Positions 25,674 through 34,556 of a stretch of 64,000 nt of DNA are shown here, piece after piece. The notes under the pieces are model-generated. The model did no database searches. It was given only the letters and a program-made list of their open reading frames with translations, and was not told where the DNA came from. How positions within the stretch are numbered: the first letter of the stretch is position 1; each line of letters starts with the position of its first letter. Source of the stretch: an uncultured Clostridium sp. (GTDB lineage: Bacteria > Bacillota > Clostridia > Lachnospirales > Lachnospiraceae); NCBI GenBank assembly GCA_946498245.1, contig CAMMNN010000017.1, forward strand, positions 1 to 64,000, read 5' to 3'. Position numbers and translations under genes: made by a program.

Positions 25674-26535
25674 ACATACGCTCCGGTATTCCTTCCTGAT
25701 CTTTTACCATGGTCAGGAAAGTCCAGCCGCATTTTTCGTAAAATTCCGTGTGATCCGTAACCAGGTAAAGCTTTTTAATCCCCTTTTTACCTATATCCCA
25801 CCTGACAAAATCCAGCAGCCACCGGGCGATCCCCTGTCTGCGCCAGGGTTCTTCTACAAATAAAGCGCACAGATTGGGAAACAAATCCTTCCGGTCGTGG
25901 AAATCATTTTCTATGACCCCGCAGCCGGCAATCATCTCGTCTTTTTCATTAAATACCCCATACCATTGGGGATAGCCGTCTTTCTTCTCAAGACTCTCTT
26001 TTATGCTCTCCCGGTATGCGTCTGCAGGAATGCCCCACTTTTGGGAAAACCATAAAGCCGCCTGTTCTGTCAGTTGCGGATAGTCCCGCAGCTTTTTCAA
26101 ATTTCTGGCTTTCCTCCATTCCATAGTATATTCCTCTTCTTTCGTATCTTCGTCAATACTGTGGGAGGCAATCCAAAATCCTTCTCTCAGATAAAAAGCT
26201 ATACCGCCTTTGTTTCTGCAGTATACATGGAGTGAAATTTCCGGATAAATCTCCTTTAAAAAATCAATTAATGTTTTCCCGATTCCTTTGGATCTGCAGG
26301 CCCCGTCTACAAAAATTCCTGCCAGGTAACAGCCCGCCATTCCTGCAAAGCCCTCTACCTTTCCCTGGGCTTCCGATACATATACCCGAATCTCCGGATC
26401 CAAAAGCTGTTCCTTTACCTCTGCCTCGTGTTCCTTCCAGTAGACTTCCGGCACGAACCCGTGGGCCTCCAGATTTCCCTTCAGCCAAATTTCCATTACC
26501 TGTTCTATATCTCGTTTTTCTAATGGCCTTACCAT
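25654..26535 (-). CDS. Double GNAT acetyltransferase
   Basis: 293 residues made of two GNAT domains. Residues 1-140 hold the acetyl-CoA loop CRSKGIGKTLIDFLK after GIFVDGA and end YLREGFW. Residues 145-293 hold EEPWRRQGIARWLLDFVRWD after LCALFVE and end FYEKCGW. Each domain keeps the RxxGIG/A pyrophosphate-binding signature, so both may bind acetyl-CoA. The acceptors are unknown. ATG 26535 has AAGGAG at six bases. It follows the carbonic anhydrase gene by 10 bases and overlaps the sce7726 gene. Confidence 0.87.
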   Translation of the reverse strand: MVRPLEKRDIEQVMEIWLKGNLEAHGFVPEVYWKEHEAEVKEQLLDPEIRVYVSEAQGKVEGFAGMAGCYLAGIFVDGACRSKGIGKTLIDFLKEIYPEISLHVYCRNKGGIAFYLREGFWIASHSIDEDTKEEEYTMEWRKARNLKKLRDYPQLTEQAALWFSQKWGIPADAYRESIKESLEKKDGYPQWYGVFNEKDEMIAGCGVIENDFHDRKDLFPNLCALFVEEPWRRQGIARWLLDFVRWDIGKKGIKKLYLVTDHTEFYEKCGWTFLTMVKDQEGIPERMYEADTL

Positions 26536-26545
26536 GGTTTTCTCC

Positions 26546-27076
26546 TTATACTTCCCCGGGGACCGTCTGGTTTTGGGTATATCCGGCCTCTCTCAGTTTC
26601 TTTCCCGTTTCAGCGTAAGATCTGCTGCTTTCATACAAATGGCTGCGTTCCTTAGGCGTAAGCAGGCGCTTTACCTTAGCCGGATTTCCCACTGCAAGGC
26701 ACCCGTCGCAGATCTTCTGTCCCTGGAGAACCACGCTCCCTGCGCCGATTAAACATTCTTTGCCAATTTGGGCTCCATTTAAAACAATGGCTCCCATGCC
26801 GATTACCGTTCCTTCACCTATAGTGCAGCCGTGAATCACCGCATTGTGCCCCACAGTCACAGAATCCCCTATGACTGCCGGAAATCCCTTGTCTGCATGG
26901 ACGGTACAATTGTCCTGAATGTTGCTGTAATTTCCTATGGTGATTTTCTCTTCGTCTCCCCGGATTACTGCATGAAACAGGATACAGGACTCTTCCCCTA
27001 CGGACACGTCCCCTAAAATCACTGCGCTTTTTACAATATTTGCCGAAGGCGATATGCTGCCCTTTGATAATCTCAT
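26546..27076 (-). CDS. Gamma carbonic anhydrase family hexapeptide-repeat protein
   Basis: 176 residues of left-handed beta-helix repeats (VILGDVSVGEESCILFHAVI, ITIGNYSNIQDNC, TVGHNAVIHGCTIGEGTVIG). The metal-binding histidines of the family are present in CTVHAD, VGHNAV and IHGC. The C-terminal helix starts at LTPKERSHLYE. Members hydrate CO2 or have lost activity, and many clostridial ones are not tested. The ATG at 27076 has GGGAGGAG. First gene of an operon with the GNAT, sce7726 and perhaps kinase genes. Confidence 0.92.
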   Translation of the reverse strand: MRLSKGSISPSANIVKSAVILGDVSVGEESCILFHAVIRGDEEKITIGNYSNIQDNCTVHADKGFPAVIGDSVTVGHNAVIHGCTIGEGTVIGMGAIVLNGAQIGKECLIGAGSVVLQGQKICDGCLAVGNPAKVKRLLTPKERSHLYESSRSYAETGKKLREAGYTQNQTVPGEV

Positions 27077-27106
27077 AAACTGCTCCTCCCATTCTGTCTG
27101 AATCCT

Positions 27107-27135
27107 ATTTTATTACGCCATTTACTCTGTGGCAA
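27107..27135 (-). promoter_or_regulatory. Promoter of the carbonic anhydrase operon
   Basis: On the minus strand: TTGCCA, 17 bases, TAAAAT (five of six at each box), 31 bases before the start codon. Confidence 0.65.
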
Positions 27136-27213
27136 GGGTATTTTTCACACATTCCTTTTCATTTTGTGATATGACAGCGGCATTCCCGGCATAGAGGGAA
27201 CGGCCCGGTTCCT

Positions 27214-27265
27214 AAAAGAAAAAGCCGGAGAGTTTATGGCTGATTCCTAGCCGCCGCTCTCCGGC
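27214..27265 (-). terminator. Terminator of ftsH
   Basis: GCCGGAGAG and CTCTCCGGC enclose a 24-base loop, followed on the minus strand by TTTTTCTTTT. It lies nine bases after the ftsH stop. Confidence 0.8.
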
Positions 27266-27273
27266 AAATCCTG

Positions 27274-29088
27274 TCAGGCATTTAAAATATTCATAAATTC
27301 TTCGCCTGTAATGGTTTCTTTTTCGTAAAGGTACCGCGCAAGATCATCCAGCTTTTCGCGGTTTTCCATTAAAATCTGGGCCGCTTTATTGTGCTGCTTT
27401 TTCACCAGCTCCATGACCTGGCGATCCACCTGGGCCTGAGTCTCTGCAGAGCAGGCCAGGGAAGCGTCCCCTCCCAGGTATTGGTTGGTAATGGTTTCCA
27501 AAGCCACCATGTCAAAGTCGCGGCTCATACCGTAACGGGTAATCATGGCCCTGGCCAGCTTTGTAGCCTGTTCAATATCGTTGGACGCTCCTGTAGTAAT
27601 GGAGCTGAACACGATCTCCTCCGCCGCTCTGCCGCCTGTCAGAGTGGCGATTTTATTTTCGATCTCTTCCTTGGTCATCAGATAATGGTTGCCCTCTTCC
27701 ACCTGCATGGTATAACCCAGAGCTCCCGATGTACGGGGAACAATGGTAATTTTCTGTACCGGGGCGGAATGGCTCTGTTTGGCCGCCACCAGGGCGTGGC
27801 CGATTTCATGGTAAGAAACAATAAGCTTTTCTTTGTCTGTCAAAATGGCGTTCTTCTTTTGGTAACCGGCAATTACCACCTCGATGCTCTCTTCCAAATC
27901 CGACTGTGTCGCAAACCGGCGGCCGCTTCTGACGGCCCTCAAAGCGGCTTCATTAATAATATTGGCCAGTTCCGCACCGGAAGCGCCGGAAGCCATCCGG
28001 GCAATCTTTCCAAAATCCACGTCGTCAGCTATTTTGATTTTCTTTGCATGGACTTTCAGAATTTCTTCCCTGCCCTTTAAGTCCGGAAGCTCTACCGGCA
28101 CCCGTCTGTCAAAACGCCCTGGCCGGGTAAGGGCTGCGTCCAGGGATTCCGGACGGTTGGTTGCCGCCAGAATAATCACTCCGGTGTTTCCTTCAAATCC
28201 GTCCATTTCTGTCAAAAGCTGGTTGAGGGTCTGCTCCCTTTCGTCATTGCCTCCTATCTGGCCGTCCCTCTTTTTGCCGATGGCGTCGATCTCGTCAATA
28301 AAGACGATACAGGGGGCTTTTTCCTTTGCCTGCTTAAACAGATCCCTGACCTTAGAAGCGCCCATGCCTACAAACATTTCCACAAACTCGGAACCGGACA
28401 TTGAGAAAAACGGTACATTGGCCTCGCCGGCCACTGCTTTTGCCAGCATGGTTTTTCCTGTTCCGGGAGGGCCTACCAGCAAAATGCCTTTTGGCATAGA
28501 AGCGCCAATCTCTTTATATTTCCCGGGATTGTGAAGGTAATCTACAATTTCCGTCAGGTTTTCCTTAGCCTCGTCTTCTCCGGCTACATCGGAAAACTTA
28601 ATTCCCTCTGAAGACTTCACGTAAACCTTGGCATTGGATTTTCCCATGCCGAACATCATGGAATTGCCGCCTCCGGCCTTCTTCATCATCTTATTGTACA
28701 TATACTGGCCAATGCCGATAAAGAGCACCATAGGGAGTATCCAGCTTAAAAGAATGTTTAAAAGGGGCGACATTTCTTCAATAATTTCGCTGGTAAAAAC
28801 GGCTCCGGAGTCGTGCAGCCGTTCTGTAAGGCCGGGATCGTTCATAAGTCCGGTACGGAAAATGGCAGTATTGTCTTTGTTGGTAAAGAGGATTTGATTG
28901 TCCTGCACCTCTACCTGGCCAATTTCCCGATTTTCCGTCATTGTCATAAAAGTGCCGTAATCCACTTCCCGGATTTGGCGCTTGGACATCCACGGCACTG
29001 CCAGCAGGTTAATGAGCATTAAAACTAAAATTACAATGCTGTAGTAATAAATAAATGGTTTCTTAGGGGGTTTTTTTACTTCATTCAT
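27274..29088 (-). CDS. ftsH: ATP-dependent zinc metalloprotease FtsH
   Basis: 604 residues. Membrane-anchored AAA protease degrading misfolded and regulatory proteins. It has two N-terminal spans (about 13-33 and 111-133) around a small extracytoplasmic domain. The AAA module has Walker A GPPGTGKT, Walker [36 protein letters not shown] and the pore motif MFVGMG. The protease site is HEIGH with the downstream Asp in the [11 protein letters not shown] region. The ATG overlaps the stop of the coiled-coil gene as ATGA. It is smaller than many FtsH proteins because of a short C-terminal tail. Confidence 0.95.
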   Translation of the reverse strand: MNEVKKPPKKPFIYYYSIVILVLMLINLLAVPWMSKRQIREVDYGTFMTMTENREIGQVEVQDNQILFTNKDNTAIFRTGLMNDPGLTERLHDSGAVFTSEIIEEMSPLLNILLSWILPMVLFIGIGQYMYNKMMKKAGGGNSMMFGMGKSNAKVYVKSSEGIKFSDVAGEDEAKENLTEIVDYLHNPGKYKEIGASMPKGILLVGPPGTGKTMLAKAVAGEANVPFFSMSGSEFVEMFVGMGASKVRDLFKQAKEKAPCIVFIDEIDAIGKKRDGQIGGNDEREQTLNQLLTEMDGFEGNTGVIILAATNRPESLDAALTRPGRFDRRVPVELPDLKGREEILKVHAKKIKIADDVDFGKIARMASGASGAELANIINEAALRAVRSGRRFATQSDLEESIEVVIAGYQKKNAILTDKEKLIVSYHEIGHALVAAKQSHSAPVQKITIVPRTSGALGYTMQVEEGNHYLMTKEEIENKIATLTGGRAAEEIVFSSITTGASNDIEQATKLARAMITRYGMSRDFDMVALETITNQYLGGDASLACSAETQAQVDRQVMELVKKQHNKAAQILMENREKLDDLARYLYEKETITGEEFMNILNA

Positions 29089-29537
29089 TGGGGATTCGCC
29101 TCCTGTTTCTGTTCGTCATAAGTCAACTGCATATCAATGGCGGCCATGGCTACAGTCAGAGCATACTCCATAGCCAAAGTGGAAAAGTCAATGGCATACT
29201 CGGCATACAGCATGGCCCTCTCCGTCTGTTTCTCTGTCAGTCCTCCCTCTTCCCAGTGCACGTAAGGGGGGATAACCTTTTGGAGAATAGCCTCCGCCTG
29301 CCGGCAATAGTTTAACTGAACCCGTGACAGCTCGGATACCTCCGGCAAACGGCTGGAATCCACGCTTATCTGAAGAGCCAGCTCCTTTTCTTTGCATTCC
29401 TTCTGCAGCCGGTCCCATTCCTCACGGATCTTATCGTGACGGTTCTGGCGGCACAGGCGCAGGCGGCTCTGAAGCTTTCCATACTGCCGTTCTAATTCAT
29501 AAAGCTTTACAGCAAACAGTTCTTCTCTCAGTTCCAT
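29085..29537 (-). CDS. Uncharacterised coiled-coil protein translationally coupled to ftsH
   Basis: 150 residues from ATG at 29537 (AAAGGAGA upstream). Residues 1-60 are heptad-like and very rich in Leu, Glu, Arg and Gln (ELRQQ-style coils, for example LYELERQYGKLQSRLRLC). The C-terminal half is helical with AEYAIDFSTLAMEYALTVAM near residues 112-131, amphipathic rather than clearly membrane. No family recognised. Its stop overlaps the ftsH start by 4 bases, which implies coupled translation and a possible role as adaptor or substrate of FtsH (inference). Confidence 0.7.
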   Translation of the reverse strand: MELREELFAVKLYELERQYGKLQSRLRLCRQNRHDKIREEWDRLQKECKEKELALQISVDSSRLPEVSELSRVQLNYCRQAEAILQKVIPPYVHWEEGGLTEKQTERAMLYAEYAIDFSTLAMEYALTVAMAAIDMQLTYDEQKQEANPQ

Positions 29538-29628
29538 AAGCTCTCCTTTCGCCAATATTTGTTTACAGCCTTATAATACCCCATCTCTTTTCTCCCGGCT
29601 ATTCTCAATATTCCCCCTATGTCCTGAC

Positions 29629-29667
29629 AAAACCCCGGAAGTGTAAAAATTCTTTACACCTCCGGGG
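29629..29667 (-). terminator. Terminator of the tetR-type gene
   Basis: CCCCGG..GTGTAAA and TTTACAC..CCGGGG with small internal mismatches and a 5-base loop, followed by TTTTG on the minus strand. It lies 13 bases after the TetR stop. Confidence 0.75.
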
Positions 29668-29680
29668 CTTTGTAAATCCG

Positions 29681-30220
29681 CTATTCCTTTTCTTTTACCA
29701 TATTTCCCGTCAGGAGAAGGGCCATCTGGTGGGCCAGCCGTTCCGGATCCACTCCGGGTTTTCTGCAGTTTTCCAGCAAAAGGCCTACAATTCCATAGGA
29801 ATAAAAATCCAGGGTTACCTGGAGATCGTCGTAGCTTAGAGACACCTCTCTTTTGTACTCCTTAACCATTTTCTCGATATATGAGCGAATGGCCCGCACG
29901 ATCATCTTCTCGATCTCTTCCCTCTTTTGGGAATCCAAAAGGCGGTCAATGGATTTTCCATTTTCCACAGCAGAAGTAATAAAGATTTTCAGAGCGTCCT
30001 CCGGATCTTTTGCTCTCCGGCTTTCCTCCATCATCTTTTCCACGCCTTTCTGCAAAGACCATTCAATGACTTCCATAATGTCGCAGAAATGGTAGTAAAA
30101 AGTCTGCCGTGATATTTGGCATTCCTCCACTAAGTCTTTTACAGTGATTTTATCTAAGGATTTCTTCTGAGCCATTTTTTTGAAGGTTTCTTCTATAATG
30201 TCTTTCATATTTACCGGCAT
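29681..30220 (-). CDS. TetR/AcrR family transcriptional regulator
   Basis: 179 residues from ATG at 30220 with AGAGGG upstream. The longer frame beyond it overlaps noncoding DNA and has no ribosome site. The N-terminal HTH reads KITVKDLVEECQISRQTFYY with HF after it (residues 23-44). The C-terminal ligand domain resembles the TetR_C_8/DhaS-like group. The regulated genes are not obvious: the upstream neighbour is a metallophosphoesterase 43 bases away on the same strand, and a terminator follows the gene. Confidence 0.87.
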   Translation of the reverse strand: MPVNMKDIIEETFKKMAQKKSLDKITVKDLVEECQISRQTFYYHFCDIMEVIEWSLQKGVEKMMEESRRAKDPEDALKIFITSAVENGKSIDRLLDSQKREEIEKMIVRAIRSYIEKMVKEYKREVSLSYDDLQVTLDFYSYGIVGLLLENCRKPGVDPERLAHQMALLLTGNMVKEKE

Positions 30221-30263
30221 AAGTTTCCCTCTATCTGCGTTATTTTCGGAGAAATTTCTCCCG

Positions 30264-30950
30264 TCACCGGCAGCCAACCAGCCAATACTCCTTTTCTTCC
30301 GCCACCAAAGCTGTAAGTCTGCCGCCAAATACACAGCCCGTATCAATCCCCATAAGGCCTGTCTCCGGAAGAAGCTGGCGGACGCCGTATGGAAGCACTT
30401 CCCCGCGTACCCCGTCTCCCCTCAAATAAACCGGGTTTTGCAATGGGGTATGGCCCACAATGGTCAGCTTCTTTCCATAAGAATTTTCCGTAATAGCAGT
30501 TCTGTCCCAAATCAGGGTGTCTGCGGGATTGTCCCAGGGATTTTCCTCAGTCAGACCGGCGTGTACGCATTGAAAAAACGGATTCGTATAGTATAAAACC
30601 GTATGGGTACTGAGCCAGGGAATGTGGGCTTTGGTTCTGTCTTTGTGAGATCGGAAGGATTTTTCCGTTTTGTTTCCTCCATTTGCGAACCACAGCCGCT
30701 TCATCTCCCAGTCGTCTCCTGCGTCCATGAGCATCTGTTCATGGTTGCCGCGGATAATGACGCAGCGCTCTCCCATCTCTGTCTTCAGACGGCGGAAAAA
30801 GTCGAAGACCTCATAAGACTCTTTTCCCCGATCCATCAGATCCCCCAGGCTAATGATCCAGTCCTCTTCCTGACGGAAATCCGCCGTCTCCAGGAGGTCT
30901 GAAAGCTGTCGAAAACAGCCGTGAATGTCGCCAATTACAATTGTCTTCAT
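30264..30950 (-). CDS. Metallophosphoesterase (PrpE/ApaH-like serine/threonine phosphatase fold)
   Basis: 228 residues with all calcineurin-like motifs in order: GDIHG (7-11), GDLMDRG, RGNHE, CVHAGL and VGHTPLQNPV. It binds two metal ions and hydrolyses phosphoesters, either phosphoproteins or diadenosine polyphosphates. The sequence does not decide which. ATG 30950 has GGGAGGA upstream. It follows fsa by 31 bases on the same strand, so fsa, this gene and the TetR gene may share a transcript. Confidence 0.9.
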   Translation of the reverse strand: MKTIVIGDIHGCFRQLSDLLETADFRQEEDWIISLGDLMDRGKESYEVFDFFRRLKTEMGERCVIIRGNHEQMLMDAGDDWEMKRLWFANGGNKTEKSFRSHKDRTKAHIPWLSTHTVLYYTNPFFQCVHAGLTEENPWDNPADTLIWDRTAITENSYGKKLTIVGHTPLQNPVYLRGDGVRGEVLPYGVRQLLPETGLMGIDTGCVFGGRLTALVAEEKEYWLVGCR

Positions 30951-30981
30951 ATTCCTCCCATTTTATTTCTCACGCTGCCTC

Positions 30982-31635
30982 TTATTTTCCAAAGACAGCC
31001 TGATAATCCTTCCGGAACTTCTCAATTCCCTGATCCGTCAGGGGGTGGCTGATCATCTGCATTAAAACCTTGTAGGGCACTGTGGCAATATTGGCTCCGG
31101 CTCTGGCGCAGTCCACCACATGGATGGGATTGCGGATACTGGCAGCAATGATTTCCGTTCCGATGTTGTGAATGGCAAAAATATCCGCAATGGCTTCTAT
31201 AAGGTCAATGCCCGGAGTAGAAATGTCGTCCAGCCGTCCCAAAAAAGGAGAAACGTAAGATGCTCCGGCTCTGGCAGCCAAGAGAGCCTGGGCCGCCGTA
31301 AAGACCAGGGTTACATTGGTCCGGATTCCCTCCTGCTCCAGCTTTTTTACCGCCTTTAATCCCTCTGCCGTCATGGGAATCTTTACCACCATATTAGGGT
31401 GAATCGCCGCAATCTCCCGTCCTTCTGTTATCATTTCTTCCGCTGCTGCGCAGTCAGCCCTTACTTCTCCGCTGACAGGGCCGTCTACAATGGCAGTAAT
31501 CTCGCCGATTACCTGACGAAAATCCCGTCCCTCTTTGGCGATAAGAGACGGATTCGTGGTCACGCCGCAGATAATTCCCATATCATTGGCTTCTCTGATT
31601 TCTTCTACATTGGCTGTATCAATAAAAAATTTCAT
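30982..31635 (-). CDS. fsa: Fructose-6-phosphate aldolase (transaldolase-like)
   Basis: 217 residues, the short transaldolase class. Conserved parts: [34 protein letters not shown] with the Schiff-base Lys85, [19 protein letters not shown], and [11 protein letters not shown]. It interconverts fructose-6-phosphate with dihydroxyacetone and glyceraldehyde-3-phosphate, or acts as transaldolase in the pentose phosphate pathway. The short length and FLGRLDD favour the Fsa/TalC group. AGGAGG precedes the ATG. A near-consensus promoter lies 42 bases upstream. Confidence 0.92.
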   Translation of the reverse strand: MKFFIDTANVEEIREANDMGIICGVTTNPSLIAKEGRDFRQVIGEITAIVDGPVSGEVRADCAAAEEMITEGREIAAIHPNMVVKIPMTAEGLKAVKKLEQEGIRTNVTLVFTAAQALLAARAGASYVSPFLGRLDDISTPGIDLIEAIADIFAIHNIGTEIIAASIRNPIHVVDCARAGANIATVPYKVLMQMISHPLTDQGIEKFRKDYQAVFGK

Positions 31636-31676
31636 TTGCTATCCTCCTGATTTTCTGCCCTTTGGTATCTACTACC

Positions 31677-31705
31677 AGTATATTGGATTGAGGCGGCAGC
31701 GTCAA
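31677..31705 (-). promoter_or_regulatory. Promoter of fsa
   Basis: On the minus strand: TTGACG, 17 bases, TATACT (five of six at each box). Confidence 0.7.
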
Positions 31706-31751
31706 TATGCCAGGGTGGATTGCATAGCGTAAAATCTTTTTTATGCCCTTC

Positions 31752-32885
31752 TCAGCCCTTCACCCTGTCTTCCACCAGAGAAATAAGGGGGTACAGTTCA
31801 TTGTAATGTTTTTGGATAAAGAGGCCGTTTTTCTCCCGGTACAGGGTTTCTGCAATGCTGTCTGCAATAGGCGTTACCATTCTCTCATGGCAGCAAAGCA
31901 TGGGCGCCGTCTTTTTAATAGTTCCCATTACCTGAAAATTGAGACAGCCGCAGCGGCAGTTGCACCGGGGCAGCAATGCGCAGCCTCTGCACTCTTCCTT
32001 TACGGCTTCGCTTTCCTGGTACAGCCTGTCTCTGGCCGTCTCGTCAATCCCGCCATCCACGTCCCCTATCTGGTACTCTTTATGGCCGACAAACTGTGTA
32101 CAGGGATAAATCCTTCCGTCGGGAGCCACGGAAATCTGGCGTCTTCCTAGCTCACACCGTTCCTGACAGTACTTTTCCCCTTTAATATGGCTGGAAATCT
32201 TTACTTCAAAGGGACTGAAATAAAATTTTTCCTCCCGGCGCATCATCTCCAAATAAAACTCCGCCAGTTTTTCATATTGACGCCTTAATTTTCGGACTGC
32301 GGCCCTGTCCCAGTTTCCTCCGTAGTTCAAACTGCAGATAAAATACCGGAAACCCTTTTCCCAAAGGCTGCGGATTCCTTTTTCGTACTCCTCTATCGTT
32401 TCCGGACAGACAGTCATCATAACAGGGGCGTAGGGGTGGTACTGCAGCAGCTTTTTTGCCGCAGGATCTAGCTGCTCATAGGTTCCCTGTCCCGCGCCAG
32501 TTCTCCGGAAACGGTCATGGGCCCATTGGGTACCGTCGTGGGACAGTGCAATCAAAATATGCTCCCTAAGAGAAAATTTTAAAAATTCCTCGTCTAAAAG
32601 AGTCCCGTTGGTAGTCATTTTAAAGAAAAACCTGACAGGACTCTCTTTTTCCTTTTGCCTGCAAAACGTAACGATTTCACGGATCCTGTCCCTGCACAGC
32701 AGCGGTTCTCCGCCGAAAAAAATAATTCCGCAGGGCTCTTTTTCCTGGTTCTCTTTTGGGTTTCCAGCCGCCAGAGAAATGGCTTTTACAGCCGTTTCCA
32801 GGCTCATGTATTCTTTGCTGTGGCTTTCATAGCAATAAGCGCAGGACAGGTTACAGTCATTGGTCAAATGCAGTGTAATATGCAT
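31752..32885 (-). CDS. Radical SAM/SPASM peptide- or protein-modifying enzyme
   Basis: 377 residues. The radical SAM cluster site is CNLSCAYC (Cys11, 15 and 18), followed by FFGGEPLL (SAM binding). The C-terminal SPASM region has CELGRRQISVAPDGRIYPC and then CRGCALLPRCNCRCGC and CC, enough cysteines for two auxiliary 4Fe-4S clusters. Such enzymes (sulfatase maturases, thioether and Cys-rich peptide maturases) modify peptides by radical chemistry in the cytosol. No sulfatase and no small precursor peptide lie nearby. The partners in the operon are two membrane-anchored proteins, 11 bases upstream. ATG 32885 has AAGGAG. The exact subfamily is not recognised. Confidence 0.88.
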   Translation of the reverse strand: MHITLHLTNDCNLSCAYCYESHSKEYMSLETAVKAISLAAGNPKENQEKEPCGIIFFGGEPLLCRDRIREIVTFCRQKEKESPVRFFFKMTTNGTLLDEEFLKFSLREHILIALSHDGTQWAHDRFRRTGAGQGTYEQLDPAAKKLLQYHPYAPVMMTVCPETIEEYEKGIRSLWEKGFRYFICSLNYGGNWDRAAVRKLRRQYEKLAEFYLEMMRREEKFYFSPFEVKISSHIKGEKYCQERCELGRRQISVAPDGRIYPCTQFVGHKEYQIGDVDGGIDETARDRLYQESEAVKEECRGCALLPRCNCRCGCLNFQVMGTIKKTAPMLCCHERMVTPIADSIAETLYREKNGLFIQKHYNELYPLISLVEDRVKG

Positions 32886-32896
32886 AACATCACTCC

Positions 32897-33685
32897 TTAA
32901 ATCACTCCCTGCCCTTTCAGCCAGTCGATAAAGTCTCTTACCTGAGCCCGCAGGTTTTCTTCCGAAAGAGCTATGACAGCTTCCTCTTTCTTCCTTTGCA
33001 GTTCCTCAAAATCGTCCTGGGGATTTTCCTGGCTAATCTGCTCTTCTAATGTAAAAGAGGCTTCATAATCATAGGGATCATAGAAAACCCCCGTCTTCAC
33101 AGAATCCTCCCTCTGCCCTAGCTGGCTTTGAAGAATCTTTGCCGTTTCCTGTATCTCATAAGAGGCCCCTCCTGTTTCGTCCCTTGTTATCTGGCCCCAT
33201 TTCTCTAAATCGTTTAATGAAACAAATTCAAAAGTAATGTTTCCGTCTGGACTCTTTCCGTCTAAAGCCAAAGAAACCTCTGTCTTTCCCCCGTCCTCCG
33301 CAGGAAATAAAATACCGTCAATTACTGACGTTTCTTCCGCCTGAAAGTCCAGCTCTCCATAGGTTCTGGCCTCATCTAAAATAATAGCCAGGGCTTCCTC
33401 CTCAGAGAAAAACAGGGGCGCTGTCACGGCCACACAGCCCAGCCAGCCATAGCCTTCCCCGTGGACAAAAACAGGGGCGCAGTTTCCGCCTTCCTCTGGC
33501 AGCGTTTCCTGGGTTTCCTGCCTTTCACACGCTGCCATTACCAAAAGCATTCCAAAAGCCGCAGCGGCGGCACTATTTTTTACCCATCGCAGCGGCATAA
33601 TCCGTATCTCTTCCTGTTTTCGGCCGAACTCTTCGGCCGTAGGATAATGAGGCTTTCTGCCAGATCTTACCGGACGCACCTTCAT
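32897..33685 (-). CDS. Membrane-anchored exported protein of the radical SAM operon
   Basis: 262 residues. A charged cytosolic N-terminus of about 36 residues (MKVRPVRSGRKPHYPTAEEF) precedes a hydrophobic span, 37-53, ending in AAC, which resembles a lipobox placed unusually far in. The exported part starts with the block GGNCAPVFVHGEGYGWLGCV, then APLFFSEEEALAIILDEA, and ends with VRDFIDWLKGQGVI. I have an impression of similar proteins beside radical SAM genes in other clostridia but cannot name a family. The two cysteines and the Gly-rich block are candidate modification sites (inference). It starts with AAGGAG, 7 bases after the upstream gene. Confidence 0.65.
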   Translation of the reverse strand: MKVRPVRSGRKPHYPTAEEFGRKQEEIRIMPLRWVKNSAAAAAFGMLLVMAACERQETQETLPEEGGNCAPVFVHGEGYGWLGCVAVTAPLFFSEEEALAIILDEARTYGELDFQAEETSVIDGILFPAEDGGKTEVSLALDGKSPDGNITFEFVSLNDLEKWGQITRDETGGASYEIQETAKILQSQLGQREDSVKTGVFYDPYDYEASFTLEEQISQENPQDDFEELQRKKEEAVIALSEENLRAQVRDFIDWLKGQGVI

Positions 33686-33692
33686 AGGCTTT

Positions 33693-34364
33693 TCACTCCT
33701 TCTTCGCCTTTGTCACCACCACATAGCTGGCGGTTCCGCAAAACTGTCTCTCTTCCAGCTTTTCATCCTTCCATTGGGCTGAAATCTCATAAACTTTCTC
33801 TGGCCTTAATTGGATAATGGGCGTCTCATAAACCGTAACCTTTCCCTCTGCCGTCTGTTCTCCGCCCTCCTGGGGGATTCCAGCCATGGACAGATCCCAT
33901 TCCGTAACTGTCAGCGTATCCGGCTCTACGGAGCTTTCTACGTAATATTCCGCAAAGGGATTTCCCTCTGCATCCCGGTACTCCGTTATCCACAGGATGG
34001 CATCCTCTGACAGTGTGTCCGGATCAAAGTCTAAAGGACCGGCCCCGCAGGCCATGGCCGTGACCATCTGGCCCTCCAATGGATATGTCCACTCATAATT
34101 CCCAAAAAGAATCTCCTTCTCTGGAACATCCGGATCATAGGAACCAGCCAGCATATCTCTCAGAAGAAAACTAGGCGGACTGCTCAGGGCAGCGGCTTGA
34201 ACGGTTTCCTCTGTGCTTTCTCCGCTCCCATGGGCGAAAGGCCCTGTGCCTAAAAGCCGTCCGGCCCCGCACCATATGGCAATGAGCGCCAAAACTCCTG
34301 CTGCCCCTGCAAACAGCAGCTTTATCCGGGCTTTCCGTGTTTCCTTTGACAAAGAAGCTTTCAT
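33693..34364 (-). CDS. Membrane-anchored protein, first gene of the radical SAM operon
   Basis: 223 residues: a basic N-terminus (MKASLSKETRKARIK), one span at about 15-38, a Ser/Glu-rich linker and an exported domain of beta character. Its last part, KVYEISAQWKDEKLEERQFC, then GTASYVVVTK, resembles immunoglobulin-like end segments seen in other clostridial surface proteins. Two cysteines in the exported part (AMACGAG and QFCGTA) could form a disulfide. Function unknown. ATG 34364 has AGAGGG. The short gaps to the next two genes support one operon of three. Confidence 0.6.
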   Translation of the reverse strand: MKASLSKETRKARIKLLFAGAAGVLALIAIWCGAGRLLGTGPFAHGSGESTEETVQAAALSSPPSFLLRDMLAGSYDPDVPEKEILFGNYEWTYPLEGQMVTAMACGAGPLDFDPDTLSEDAILWITEYRDAEGNPFAEYYVESSVEPDTLTVTEWDLSMAGIPQEGGEQTAEGKVTVYETPIIQLRPEKVYEISAQWKDEKLEERQFCGTASYVVVTKAKKE

Positions 34365-34475
34365 AATCTCACCCTCTTTTCTCGTTATGGGATCATCATA
34401 CCATATCTGCAGCTTTTTGTTTTTACTCCTTATTTAATATTTTCATACGGATTTTTTAGTTTTTTTGGTATCCTC

Positions 34476-34504
34476 TGGTCAAAGGATCCGGCCCGTATTA
34501 TAAT
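34476..34504 (+). promoter_or_regulatory. Promoter of the divergent lipoprotein gene
   Basis: TGGTCA, 17 bases, perfect TATAAT, followed 50 bases later by the GGAGG of the 34557 gene. For the radical SAM operon in the other direction only a TATGAT without a clear -35 is visible near 34400. Confidence 0.55.
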
Positions 34505-34556
34505 AATCAAAAAGCTTTACGGGTAAATTTACAAATATTGCAAGGGAGGACAGACT

